Shown here: one piece after another, positions 44,609-52,235 of the stretch | Layout of the letters: each line of letters begins with the position of its first letter | Numbering within the stretch: the stretch's first letter is position 1 | Assembly: GCA_002500745.1 (NCBI GenBank) | Contig: DLST01000001.1 | Span: 1 to 64,000, forward strand | Direction of reading: 5' to 3' | Origin: Sphingobacterium sp. UBA7855 | GTDB lineage: Bacteria; Bacteroidota; Bacteroidia; Sphingobacteriales; Sphingobacteriaceae | DNA: 64,000 nt | Notes under the pieces: model-generated | Databases searched by the model: none | Told to the model about the DNA's origin: nothing | What the model saw: only the letters and a program-made list of their open reading frames with translations | Position numbers and translations under genes: made by a program

Positions 44609-45673
44609 ATGAATTCGTCGGAATATTTCAAGGGTAGAGGGGCACAGATCAATCCTAATAACAAATTTTTTTCTAACCAATACGTACAGGAGCATGTTGA
44701 AGGGCTGGATGAGGAGTTTTTGGGGGCCGAAAAAACACAATTTATTCCGACACATCCAAAATCCATTATTTCTAAGTCAAATAGTCCGGATCTCCGTTTT
44801 GAAAGATCCATTAACCCCTATCAGGGCTGTGAACATGGGTGTATTTATTGTTATGCGCGCAATTCGCATGAGTATTGGGGTTTTAGTGCAGGAATGGATT
44901 TTGAGCGTAAGATCCTGGTAAAACATAATGCCGCTCAGCTTCTCGAACAGGAGTTTAGAAAATCGAGCTATCAGCCCGATTTGATTATGCTTTCCGGCAA
45001 TACAGACTGTTATCAACCTATTGAACGGAAGCTGGGTATCACACGTTCACTTTTAGAATTGATGGTCAAATACCAGCATCCGGTCTCTATTATCAGCAAA
45101 AATGTACTGATGCGGCGGGATTTTGATCTTTTGCGTGAGCTTGCAGCGCACAATTTGGTTTCTGTTGCCGTAACCATCAATTCGTTGCGCGAGGAGGTAC
45201 GCCAGAAAATGGAACCCCGTACTGCAACGGCATCGGCACGATTGAAACTGATCGAGGGATTAACAGCGATAGGTGTACCCGTCATGCTGATGATGGCGCC
45301 CATTGTTCCGGGGATCAATAGTGATGAGATTTCAGATCTGATTCGCTCAGGGGCAGATGCGGGAGCAATTACAGCCTCTTATACCATTGTGCGGCTCAAT
45401 GGACAGATCGGTGGTATCTTTAAAGATTGGCTCTATCAGAATTATCCTGACCGTGCTGAAAAGGTATTACATTGGATTGAAGCCTGCCATGGCGGAAAGA
45501 TTAACGATACCGATTTCGGACGGAGGATAAAAGGGGATGGCCATATGGCCGAGAGTTTACAGCATTTATTCAAGCTTTCCGTCAAGAAATATATGAATAA
45601 TGGGACGCTTCCATCCTTGAGAAGGGATCTTTTCCGCTTACCCGATGCTGGGACACAGCTGGGCTTGTTTTAG
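44609..45673 (+). CDS. PA0069 family radical SAM protein (SplB-like)
   Basis: 354 residues. The radical SAM cluster motif CEHGCIYCYA supplies C74, C78 and C81 for the 4Fe-4S cluster, preceded by SINPYQGCEHG. The family PA0069 is related to spore photoproduct lyase, but its reaction is unknown. The flanking motif MLSGNTDCYQPIERKLGITR and ASYTIVRLNG are typical. There is no earlier in-frame ATG, so the start next to the promoter box appears real. Monocistronic. Confidence 0.9.
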   Translation: MNSSEYFKGRGAQINPNNKFFSNQYVQEHVEGLDEEFLGAEKTQFIPTHPKSIISKSNSPDLRFERSINPYQGCEHGCIYCYARNSHEYWGFSAGMDFERKILVKHNAAQLLEQEFRKSSYQPDLIMLSGNTDCYQPIERKLGITRSLLELMVKYQHPVSIISKNVLMRRDFDLLRELAAHNLVSVAVTINSLREEVRQKMEPRTATASARLKLIEGLTAIGVPVMLMMAPIVPGINSDEISDLIRSGADAGAITASYTIVRLNGQIGGIFKDWLYQNYPDRAEKVLHWIEACHGGKINDTDFGRRIKGDGHMAESLQHLFKLSVKKYMNNGTLPSLRRDLFRLPDAGTQLGLF

Positions 45674-45739
45674 TTAGTTGGAGCGACAATTATGAATTTG
45701 CTATTCTCGAGGAGGAATACCCGCTTTAAATTTTAGCAA

Positions 45740-45775
45740 AACAGCCTGATTCATCCAATGAATCAGGCTGTTTTT
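45740..45775. terminator. Bidirectional terminator between the radical SAM and permease genes
   Basis: AACAGCCTGATTCAT (45740-45754) and ATGAATCAGGCTGTT (45758-45772) form a 15-base perfect stem with CCA as loop, followed by TTT. It lies between convergent genes. Confidence 0.92.
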
Positions 45776-45800
45776 ATTGATAAGATCGAGGTTCTGTGCA

Positions 45801-47219
45801 CTAAGATTTCTTTCTTTTGATCAAAACAAAACTTACATAGAGTAATATAAGCCAAGCAGGAATCAATTCTACCGGTAGCTTCATGCCTGTTAGCCACATA
45901 ATGCCGAGCATGGCAATTAAGAAGACCAAACAGATGTAATTACTCAATGGATATAGAAAAGATGGGAATTTGGTTTGTAAATGCGCATCGAGTTTATTCT
46001 TTCTAAAGTACAGATGTGTTATAGAAATCATGACCCAGTTAATAATCAGTGAAGAAACCACCAGTGACATTAAAATCTCCAGTGCATTTTTTGGTGCGAC
46101 ATAGTTGATAAATACACAGATCGCAGCGAACAATGCCGAGACCAAAATTGCATTGATAGGTGCATGGTTTTTGTTGAGTTTCGAAAGAAAACGAGGAGCA
46201 TTCCCCTGTTCTGCCAATCCATATAACATTCTACTGTTGCTGTATACACTGCTGTTATAGACAGACAACGCCGCTGTGAGGACAATAAGATTTAGTGCAT
46301 TTGCAATAATTTTTGTGAAATAGAAGGTCTTTCCAAAGAGGGTAAATTCAAATCCATTGAGTTTGTCAAACACCAATACAAAGGGACTTGTATCGGCGGT
46401 GATATTTGTCCATGGCGTTAAAGAGAAAAGAATGATCAAAGCACCTACGTAAAAAATTAAGATCCGATAGATCACCTGGTTGGTCGCTTTGGGGATGTTC
46501 TTTTCAGGATGTTCGGCTTCAGCAGCGGTAATACCGACCAATTCCAGTCCGCCAAAAGAAAACATAATCAATGCCATGGCCGAAAGTAGACCTTCAAAAT
46601 TTCCATCCGATGTTTCGTTAAACCAGCCTTTGGGGAAGAAGCCACCATGTGAAGTCAGGTTGCTGAGGCTTGCCTGGTCTCCTCCCGTACCGCTGAGAAG
46701 CAGGTAAACGCCAAAAACAATCATTGCAATAATGGCGACTACTTTAATAATGGAAAACCAAAATTCGGTCTCCCCATATATTTTTACGGAAGCCAGATTC
46801 AGGGCGTTGATCGCAAAGAAGAAAAATAAGCTCGACGCCCATAGCGGTATTTCAGGCCACCAGAACTGCACATAAACGCCTATTGCTGTGAGTTCGGCCA
46901 TGCTCACCAAAATATACAGGACCCAATAGTTCCAGCCCGAAGCATAACCAGCAAAAGAACCCCAATATTTATTGGCGAAGTAGCTAAAACTTCCTGAAAC
47001 AGGCTCTTCAACGACCATCTCGCCCAATTGGCGCATAATAAAAAAAGCAATAATTCCAGCGAAAGCATAGCCGAGTATAACTGCCGGACCAGCAAGTGTG
47101 GCTGCTTTTCCAATACCTAAAAATAAGCCTGTTCCGATTGCACCACCGAGGGCAATCAATTGGATGTGTCTATTTTGAAGACCTCTCTTTAACTCTTCCT
47201 TATTGTTCTGTTTCTCCAT
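45801..47219 (-). CDS. Amino-acid permease, APC superfamily (AAT family)
   Basis: 472 residues with twelve membrane spans. The AAT family start HIQLIALGGAIGTGLFLGIG, then GEMVVEEPVSGSFSYFANKYWG, and the helix 8 segment NALNLIVLTAALSVYNSSVYSNSRML fit GabP/PheP/AroP/ProY-type proton symporters. The substrate amino acid is not determinable. The upstream leader of about 180 bases contains three mutually complementary 8-base elements and may control it. Confidence 0.9.
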   Translation of the reverse strand: MEKQNNKEELKRGLQNRHIQLIALGGAIGTGLFLGIGKAATLAGPAVILGYAFAGIIAFFIMRQLGEMVVEEPVSGSFSYFANKYWGSFAGYASGWNYWVLYILVSMAELTAIGVYVQFWWPEIPLWASSLFFFFAINALNLASVKIYGETEFWFSIIKVVAIIAMIVFGVYLLLSGTGGDQASLSNLTSHGGFFPKGWFNETSDGNFEGLLSAMALIMFSFGGLELVGITAAEAEHPEKNIPKATNQVIYRILIFYVGALIILFSLTPWTNITADTSPFVLVFDKLNGFEFTLFGKTFYFTKIIANALNLIVLTAALSVYNSSVYSNSRMLYGLAEQGNAPRFLSKLNKNHAPINAILVSALFAAICVFINYVAPKNALEILMSLVVSSLIINWVMISITHLYFRKNKLDAHLQTKFPSFLYPLSNYICLVFLIAMLGIMWLTGMKLPVELIPAWLILLYVSFVLIKRKKS

Positions 47220-47400
47220 ATGAATGGTAATACGGTTACTAGTCTGTTTTGACCGATCCCTGGCAGGGGAAACCTGTGAAGACTTTACACCGTACCAGAA
47301 TCGAATTTGGTCAAAATTGCTGCCGCTGTGTGATGTGCCGACGAATAACGTGGCTCCCAGTGCATCTTTTGACCTAAGCGCATAAAGTTAATAAAACACT
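47220..47400 (-). promoter_or_regulatory. Structured leader of the permease gene, candidate riboswitch
   Basis: On the minus strand GGTCAAAA (47374-47367), TTTTGACC (47316-47309) and GGTCAAAA (47254-47247) occur in order. The middle element can pair with either outer copy, with loops of roughly 50-55 bases, which is the arrangement of two exclusive RNA folds. A smaller CAGG/CCTG hairpin lies before the third copy. A short frame of 32 codons (start near 47384) also runs through it. No known riboswitch consensus is recognised. Confidence 0.4.
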
Positions 47401-47434
47401 TAGGTATTTGTACACATTATTGCTAAGAAACAGC

Positions 47435-47469
47435 AAGCGCCGTAATTTTCCTTAAAAAAAACGGCGCTT
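47435..47469. repeat. Inverted repeat downstream of the feo operon
   Basis: AAGCGCCGT (47435-47443) and ACGGCGCTT (47461-47469) are perfect 9-base arms with an AT-rich 17-base loop. It may end the feo transcript on the minus strand, but the T-run lies in the loop and not after the stem. Confidence 0.35.
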
Positions 47470-47551
47470 TACCTTATAGTAGCTAGTGTGATTTTTGGCT
47501 ACACTAACTAATAACGAAATCTTATTTGCAAATGCTACTTAATAGTGTAAA

Positions 47552-47713
47552 TTAATTTGCTTTTGGAGCTTTTTCTGCACTGCAGTCACATCCGCAACCT
47601 TTTGAACAGCTCGACTTGCCCTTTAGTGATTTTAGGACATTATTAACGACATACCCTATAGCCGCCAAAACGAGAATTCCCACGATGATATATTGTACGG
47701 TTACATTATCCAT
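47552..47713 (-). CDS. FeoB-associated Cys-rich membrane protein
   Basis: 53 residues. One membrane span (about 8-27, YIIVGILVLAAIGYVV) is followed by a basic linker KSLKGKSS and a cysteine cluster CSKGCGCDC, then AEKAPKAN. This is the pattern of the small FeoB-associated Cys-rich family. It starts 7 bases after the feoB stop, so it is in the operon. The role is unknown; Cys-rich partners such as FeoC-like proteins are thought to bind iron or help FeoB. It is easily missed because of its size. Confidence 0.85.
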   Translation of the reverse strand: MDNVTVQYIIVGILVLAAIGYVVNNVLKSLKGKSSCSKGCGCDCSAEKAPKAN

Positions 47714-47720
47714 AGCTTTT

Positions 47721-49823
47721 TTATTTTAAAAGTTGATAAACGATTAATGCACTGAGGTAGGCTACGCCCGTCATAAAACCAAGTTGTATTAAAGTCCATT
47801 TCCATGAGCCTGTTTCCCTTTTTACCGCCGCGATCGTACTCATACATTGCATAGCAAATGCGTAAAACAGTAGTAAGGATACACCTGATGCCAAATTGTA
47901 AGCGGGTAAACCGGTATTGCGGTTAATTTCACTTTTCATTTTGCCCAATACTGTTGTTTTAGAGGCTTCATCTTCGATATCTACTTCATCTCCGAGACTA
48001 TATACCGTAGCCATTGTGCCAACAAATACTTCACGTGCAGCAAAAGAAGAAATTAGGCCGATGCCCATCTTCCAATCGTACCCCAATGGTTCAACTACAG
48101 GTTCAATAGCCATGCCAAGATAGCCCAGGAAAGAGTGCTCCAGGCGATAAGATGAAACCTCATGTTCTAAATCTGCTTCGGACAAATTCGGGTTATTCTT
48201 TGTTACGTATTCTTCTGCCCGGCTAAATTTATCATTCGGTCCAAAGCTGCCTAATGCCCATAGTATAATGGAAATTGCCAGAATGATTTTACCAGCACCA
48301 AAGACAAAACTGGAAGCTTTTTCCCATACATTTAAAGCAACATTTTTCCAATCCGGAGTCTTATAAGTGGGAAGTTCAAAGATGAGAAATGATTTGTGCT
48401 TCGATTTAATGACTTTGGTCAGGATAATAGCAGATAGCAGGGCTGCAAATATCCCTAGGAGATACATGACAAACAATACAATTCCTTGAATTTGAAATCC
48501 ACCTACTCGTGTATCTGGTATCACTAGTCCGATCAGCACAATATAGATAGGTAGTCGTGCCGAGCAGGTCATAAATGGTGTCACTAGAATAGTCACTAAT
48601 CGCTCTTTGCTATTTTCGATGTTACGCGCAGACATGACCGCAGGAACAGCACAGGCCACACCGGAAATCAACGGAATGACTGATTTTCCACTCAATCCGA
48701 AGGGACGAAGCCAGCGGTCCATCAGAAAAACGACACGGCTCATATAGCCTGTTTCTTCCATAATCGAAATAAAGATATACAAGATGACGATCTGCGGAAT
48801 GAAGATGACGATCCCGCCGATTCCCTTAATGATACCGTTGCTCAACAAGTCGGTCAATGGTCCCGCAGGAAGTGCCGACTGCGTATAGGCCGCAAAATCC
48901 CCAAAAAGGCCGTCTATAAAATCCATCGCAGGTCCAGACCACGTGTAAATTGCCTGGAAAATGAGAAATAAGATTCCAAAAAAGATCACATAACCAAAAA
49001 TCGGGTGAAGCAGGATGCTATCGATCGCATTTGTTTTATTCTTATTTGAAGCCTCATCTTTCACATAGATTTCTCCAAGACTATGGTCTAACGATTTGCT
49101 GCGTAATATGGCTTCCTCTTTCTGTAGTTTATCCGCCCGTAATTGGTATTTCTCCCGGATTTGCTGAATAGCCTGATTCTTTTCCTTCGACAAAAACGAT
49201 ACTTCGCCCTTAGCTAAATATTGCCAAGTATGGTATTCTGTCTCTAACGGGAAGAGACGTTTCGTTTCTTCCAATGCAGCATCCGCTTCCTTTGGTAGGC
49301 GAAACGTACTGATATACATTGGTGGAACGGCATCAAAGTTTTTGATTAACTGTTCTACCCCTTGCCCTGTACGCGCATTGGTTTGGTATACCTTGGTATT
49401 TAACAAATGCTCAAGTTTTTGAACATCTATGGTAATACCTTTTTCCCTGGCTTCGTCGATCATATTGATGACAAAGATAGCCGGTAGGCCGAGCTCGCGT
49501 GCTTGCTGATAAAGAATGATCGACCGTTTTAGATTGGTGGGTTCGGCAACGACAACCACAAGGTTTGGTCTGAAACTACTGTCTTTATTGACTAAAGTGT
49601 TGAAAACAACCTCTTCGTCCATCGAACTTGGAAACAACGTATAGGTTCCGGGTAAATCAATAATACGATACGTTTTATTGTTGGCTTTTACTTGCCCCTC
49701 ACGTTTCTCGACCGTAATTCCAGGATAATTTCCTACTTTCTGATTTAATTTTGTAATCCGGTTAAATAGAGATGTTTTACCCACATTTGGATTCCCCAAA
49801 AGTGCAATAATCGGGTTATTCAT
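47721..49823 (-). CDS. feoB: Ferrous iron transporter FeoB
   Basis: 700 residues. The N-terminal G domain has GNPNVGKTS (10-18), the switch motif NYPGITVEKREG and DLPGTYTL; the helical FeoB-N insert follows (about 165-270). The membrane domain has the Gate motifs with GVACAVPAVMSARNI and FAAREVFVGTMATV. It imports Fe(II) across the inner membrane. FeoA overlaps its start by one base, and a Fur-like box lies ahead of the operon, so iron control is expected. Confidence 0.96.
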   Translation of the reverse strand: MNNPIIALLGNPNVGKTSLFNRITKLNQKVGNYPGITVEKREGQVKANNKTYRIIDLPGTYTLFPSSMDEEVVFNTLVNKDSSFRPNLVVVVAEPTNLKRSIILYQQARELGLPAIFVINMIDEAREKGITIDVQKLEHLLNTKVYQTNARTGQGVEQLIKNFDAVPPMYISTFRLPKEADAALEETKRLFPLETEYHTWQYLAKGEVSFLSKEKNQAIQQIREKYQLRADKLQKEEAILRSKSLDHSLGEIYVKDEASNKNKTNAIDSILLHPIFGYVIFFGILFLIFQAIYTWSGPAMDFIDGLFGDFAAYTQSALPAGPLTDLLSNGIIKGIGGIVIFIPQIVILYIFISIMEETGYMSRVVFLMDRWLRPFGLSGKSVIPLISGVACAVPAVMSARNIENSKERLVTILVTPFMTCSARLPIYIVLIGLVIPDTRVGGFQIQGIVLFVMYLLGIFAALLSAIILTKVIKSKHKSFLIFELPTYKTPDWKNVALNVWEKASSFVFGAGKIILAISIILWALGSFGPNDKFSRAEEYVTKNNPNLSEADLEHEVSSYRLEHSFLGYLGMAIEPVVEPLGYDWKMGIGLISSFAAREVFVGTMATVYSLGDEVDIEDEASKTTVLGKMKSEINRNTGLPAYNLASGVSLLLFYAFAMQCMSTIAAVKRETGSWKWTLIQLGFMTGVAYLSALIVYQLLK

Positions 49824-50062
49824 TATTTCTGATCAATAAGGATGACTTTAGCTTCTGATTTGCGGATAGCAATTAGGGCATTATTCGCACGGATGTTTAG
49901 GCATATCGGCCCATCCAGCGGGGCAATATGTTTTACCTCGACTTCAGTACCGGGTATAAAGCCCAATTCGAAAAATTTAGCTGGAATATCGTGTGATTCA
50001 AAATCAATAATTACCGCTTTTTCCCCTTTTTTTAGCTTATCTAAGCTAGTTCTATTACGCAT
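49823..50062 (-). CDS. feoA: FeoA family protein
   Basis: 79 residues with the SH3-like fold: SLDKLKKGEKAVIIDF, LGFIPGTEVEVKHIAPLDGP and ALIAIRKSEAKVILI. It is a small cytosolic partner required for FeoB function. First gene of the operon; its stop overlaps the feoB start. The predicted leader is about 22 bases. Confidence 0.93.
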   Translation of the reverse strand: MRNRTSLDKLKKGEKAVIIDFESHDIPAKFFELGFIPGTEVEVKHIAPLDGPICLNIRANNALIAIRKSEAKVILIDQK

Positions 50063-50084
50063 TTGCCTTTTTTTTTGAATTCCT

Positions 50085-50092
50085 CAAATATA
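50085..50092 (-). promoter_or_regulatory. Putative -7 box of feoAB
   Basis: On the minus strand TAtaTTTG, a perfect Bacteroidota -7 element, 22 bases before the feoA start. The expected -33 position falls in the inverted repeat at 50108-50122. Confidence 0.55.
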
Positions 50093-50107
50093 CAGAATTT
50101 CCACCAT

Positions 50108-50122
50108 TTAGAATGATTCTAA
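50108..50122. promoter_or_regulatory. Fur-like box in the feoA/marR intergenic region
   Basis: TTAGAAT-G-ATTCTAA is a perfect 7-1-7 inverted repeat. It shares the T.A.AAT / ATT.T.A core of the classical Fur 7-1-7 site and overlaps the expected -33 region of the feo promoter, a good repressor position. The actual regulator, Fur or a DtxR-type protein, is not proven. Confidence 0.6.
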
Positions 50123-50190
50123 TGTCATAGTTATGTATTTACTAAAAAACAGCTATCTTTATGCTATAAAACGATTAATTATCAACCAGA

Positions 50191-50640
50191 ATGAAGATTG
50201 AGGACGAAATCAAAGTAAATAAGTTCAGCAATGAATGGCACCGTTGTACAGTAAATATTCTCTACACCTACCACTGTATTAGCACTGCGCTCGAACAGCG
50301 AGCTGCTAAAGAAGGAATCACTTTGAAACAATTTAATGTCCTGCGTATATTAAGAGGACAATATCCTAAGCCTGCAACCAATAGTCTCATTAAATCAAGA
50401 ATGCTGAGTTTTACACCAGACATCTCGCGCATGATAGACCGCATGGTTTCGAAAGAACTGGTTTCGCGCTGTCAATCGGGAGCGGATAAAAGGGCCGTGG
50501 ATCTGTTTATAACCGAAAAGGGCCAGGAAATTCTAAAAAGGCTTGATGAGGATATGCTGATGATGGATGTTTTGCCCAGCCGAATTAGCGAAGAAGAAGC
50601 TATGGCATTAAATACGCTGCTAGATAAACTTCGTGGCTAA
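50191..50640 (+). CDS. MarR family transcriptional regulator
   Basis: 149 residues with the winged helix of the MarR family: ITLKQFNVLRILRGQYPKPATNSLIKSRM, the recognition helix near TPDISRMIDRMVSKELVSR and the wing CQSGADKRAVDLFITEKGQEIL. It is divergent from feoA across 128 bases and convergent with the ZIP gene 4 bases later. Its targets are unknown; metal-related control is possible from both neighbours. Confidence 0.88.
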   Translation: MKIEDEIKVNKFSNEWHRCTVNILYTYHCISTALEQRAAKEGITLKQFNVLRILRGQYPKPATNSLIKSRMLSFTPDISRMIDRMVSKELVSRCQSGADKRAVDLFITEKGQEILKRLDEDMLMMDVLPSRISEEEAMALNTLLDKLRG

Positions 50641-50644
50641 AATG

Positions 50645-51454
50645 TTAGTGCGCATGATCATGATGCTCATGATCATGCGTTTGATGATGCTGATCATGCC
50701 CATGGTCATGTTCTCCAACAAATAAGAAGCTTCCCAGTGCAATGGCAACTCCTGCTATCACAGCAATCATTTTCTTTTTATTGAATTTGTGATGGTCAAT
50801 AGAACCCGATTCAAAAAGTATAGTCGTGGATATGTGTAAGAAAATACCAATAACCACTGCCATGATTTTATCGAAATATTGTTGGATATTACCCACTTCT
50901 CCTGCACTGATAGCTTTACTCAGTAAAAACCCAAAAGGGGTCATTGCCGCAAATAAAGCGAGTGTAATCAGGATGGTATTTTTCTTTAAATGCGTACTGA
51001 GTAAAATACTTCCCAATGCAAATGCTGCTGGAATATGGTGGATGGATATCCCCAGTGCAAGCTCTGTCTGGTGCGTCGCAGCCAAGGGCATTCCTTCGAG
51101 GAATGCATGAAGGCATAGACTGAACATAATACCGATTGGAAAACGATGATTATGATGATCGTGTTCAGTGTCCGCATGGATATGGCCATGTTCGATCCCC
51201 TGGGAAAACTGTTCAAGAAAAAGCTGAAAAAGAAATCCAGCTAAGACATAGATACCCAATACTTCGGGTGAGGTATTGGTCGACTGGTAAACATGGGGCA
51301 TGAGGTGAAGTACAGTAATGGAGAATAAATAGGCTCCACTGAAAGAAAGAATGAGTTTAAGAAAATTAGTCCCTTTCTTTTGTACAAAAAATACGGCAAT
51401 TCCACTTGCAAATGCAGGTACGAATAAAATTAAAATCAATAAAATTGAATTCAT
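50645..51454 (-). CDS. ZIP family metal transporter
   Basis: 269 residues with about eight membrane spans. The metal site is in the paired motifs SLCLHAFLEGMPLA and SIHHIPAAFALG. A His-rich loop (GHIHADTEHDHHNHR) lies before span 4, and the C terminus is a strongly His-rich tail (HDHGHDQHHQTHDHEHH...). It probably imports Zn(II) or a related divalent ion. Its ATG overlaps the PAP2 stop codon by one base. The tail-coding DNA is highly palindromic. Confidence 0.9.
   Translation of the reverse strand: MNSILLILILFVPAFASGIAVFFVQKKGTNFLKLILSFSGAYLFSITVLHLMPHVYQSTNTSPEVLGIYVLAGFLFQLFLEQFSQGIEHGHIHADTEHDHHNHRFPIGIMFSLCLHAFLEGMPLAATHQTELALGISIHHIPAAFALGSILLSTHLKKNTILITLALFAAMTPFGFLLSKAISAGEVGNIQQYFDKIMAVVIGIFLHISTTILFESGSIDHHKFNKKKMIAVIAGVAIALGSFLFVGEHDHGHDQHHQTHDHEHHDHAH
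50651..50679. repeat. Palindrome in the His-rich tail of the ZIP gene
   Basis: CGCATGATCATGA (50651-50663) and TCATGATCATGCG (50667-50679) form a perfect 13-base stem around TGC. It lies 11 bases after the convergent marR stop, inside the end of the ZIP coding region, and may double as a terminator for marR, although only three T follow it. Confidence 0.6.
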
Positions 51455-52035
51455 TATACTTGTTCAGTTTTAAAAAAGCTTGGTACAAATCGTTTGAATA
51501 AATAACCTGTTGCCAAGCCAACCAAGATGCCTAAAACGGCACCACAGAGGATATCAAAAGGGTAATGAACACCGACATAAATTTGAGCGACTGAAATCAA
51601 CGTTGCCCAGGCAATACAAAGCCAGAGCACATGTTTCCATCTTCTCCGAAAAAGCACAATCCAGAAGCAAGCTAAAGAAAAATGATTGGCAGCATGCGAA
51701 GAAGTAAAGCTAAAGCCAGAGCCACAGCGCACCCGGATGTTAATATTTTCCTTAAACTCCACATCGTTACAAGGTCGAATACGTTTGACAGTTTTTTTGA
51801 TCAATTGTGAAGACAGACCATCGGAAATTCCAAAGGTGGCCAGCGTCATGGCAACAATCAGTATACCTGTTTTACCGTAGGTCTTAATGAAAAATATGAT
51901 CAGAAACAAATACAGAGGTGCCCATGTATATGGATTGCGCAATATAGGCAATAACCAATCAAACACAGGGTTGCTCAGGCCTTGATTGATGGCTAGAAAA
52001 ATCTCTTGATCGATATGTATTAACTGTTGAATCAT
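51454..52035 (-). CDS. PAP2 family phosphatase
   Basis: 193 residues from the ATG at 52035 (MIQQLIHIDQEIFLAIN), the usual start of this group; the frame is open 10 codons further. Six membrane spans carry the phosphatase motifs KKTVKRIRP, SFTSSHA and HYPFDILCG with the catalytic His in the last. It acts on lipid phosphates such as undecaprenyl pyrophosphate or phosphatidic acid at the membrane. It overlaps the ZIP start by one base. Confidence 0.9.
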   Translation of the reverse strand: MIQQLIHIDQEIFLAINQGLSNPVFDWLLPILRNPYTWAPLYLFLIIFFIKTYGKTGILIVAMTLATFGISDGLSSQLIKKTVKRIRPCNDVEFKENINIRVRCGSGFSFTSSHAANHFSLACFWIVLFRRRWKHVLWLCIAWATLISVAQIYVGVHYPFDILCGAVLGILVGLATGYLFKRFVPSFFKTEQV

Positions 52036-52235
52036 AAATGTTGCTGATGACAATGAAATTCCCAAACTTTAAAAACTCGTTTTTCAAAAGTAAAAATAAT
52101 TTCATTGCGAAGAACTGTTTCTTTTAAAAACAACTTTGTTGCAACAAATATACGTTAAATATTTATTATTTATAATTTTAATTCGAGATTTTATTGCCAT
52201 TGTGCTAAATTTACGCGTTAATCAATTCAAAAGAA

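Noticed and set aside
47281..47340. Cobalamin riboswitch in the permease leader
   Set aside because: A short stretch GGTGTAA resembles the B12 core, but the conserved GCCACTG box and the order of elements are not met.
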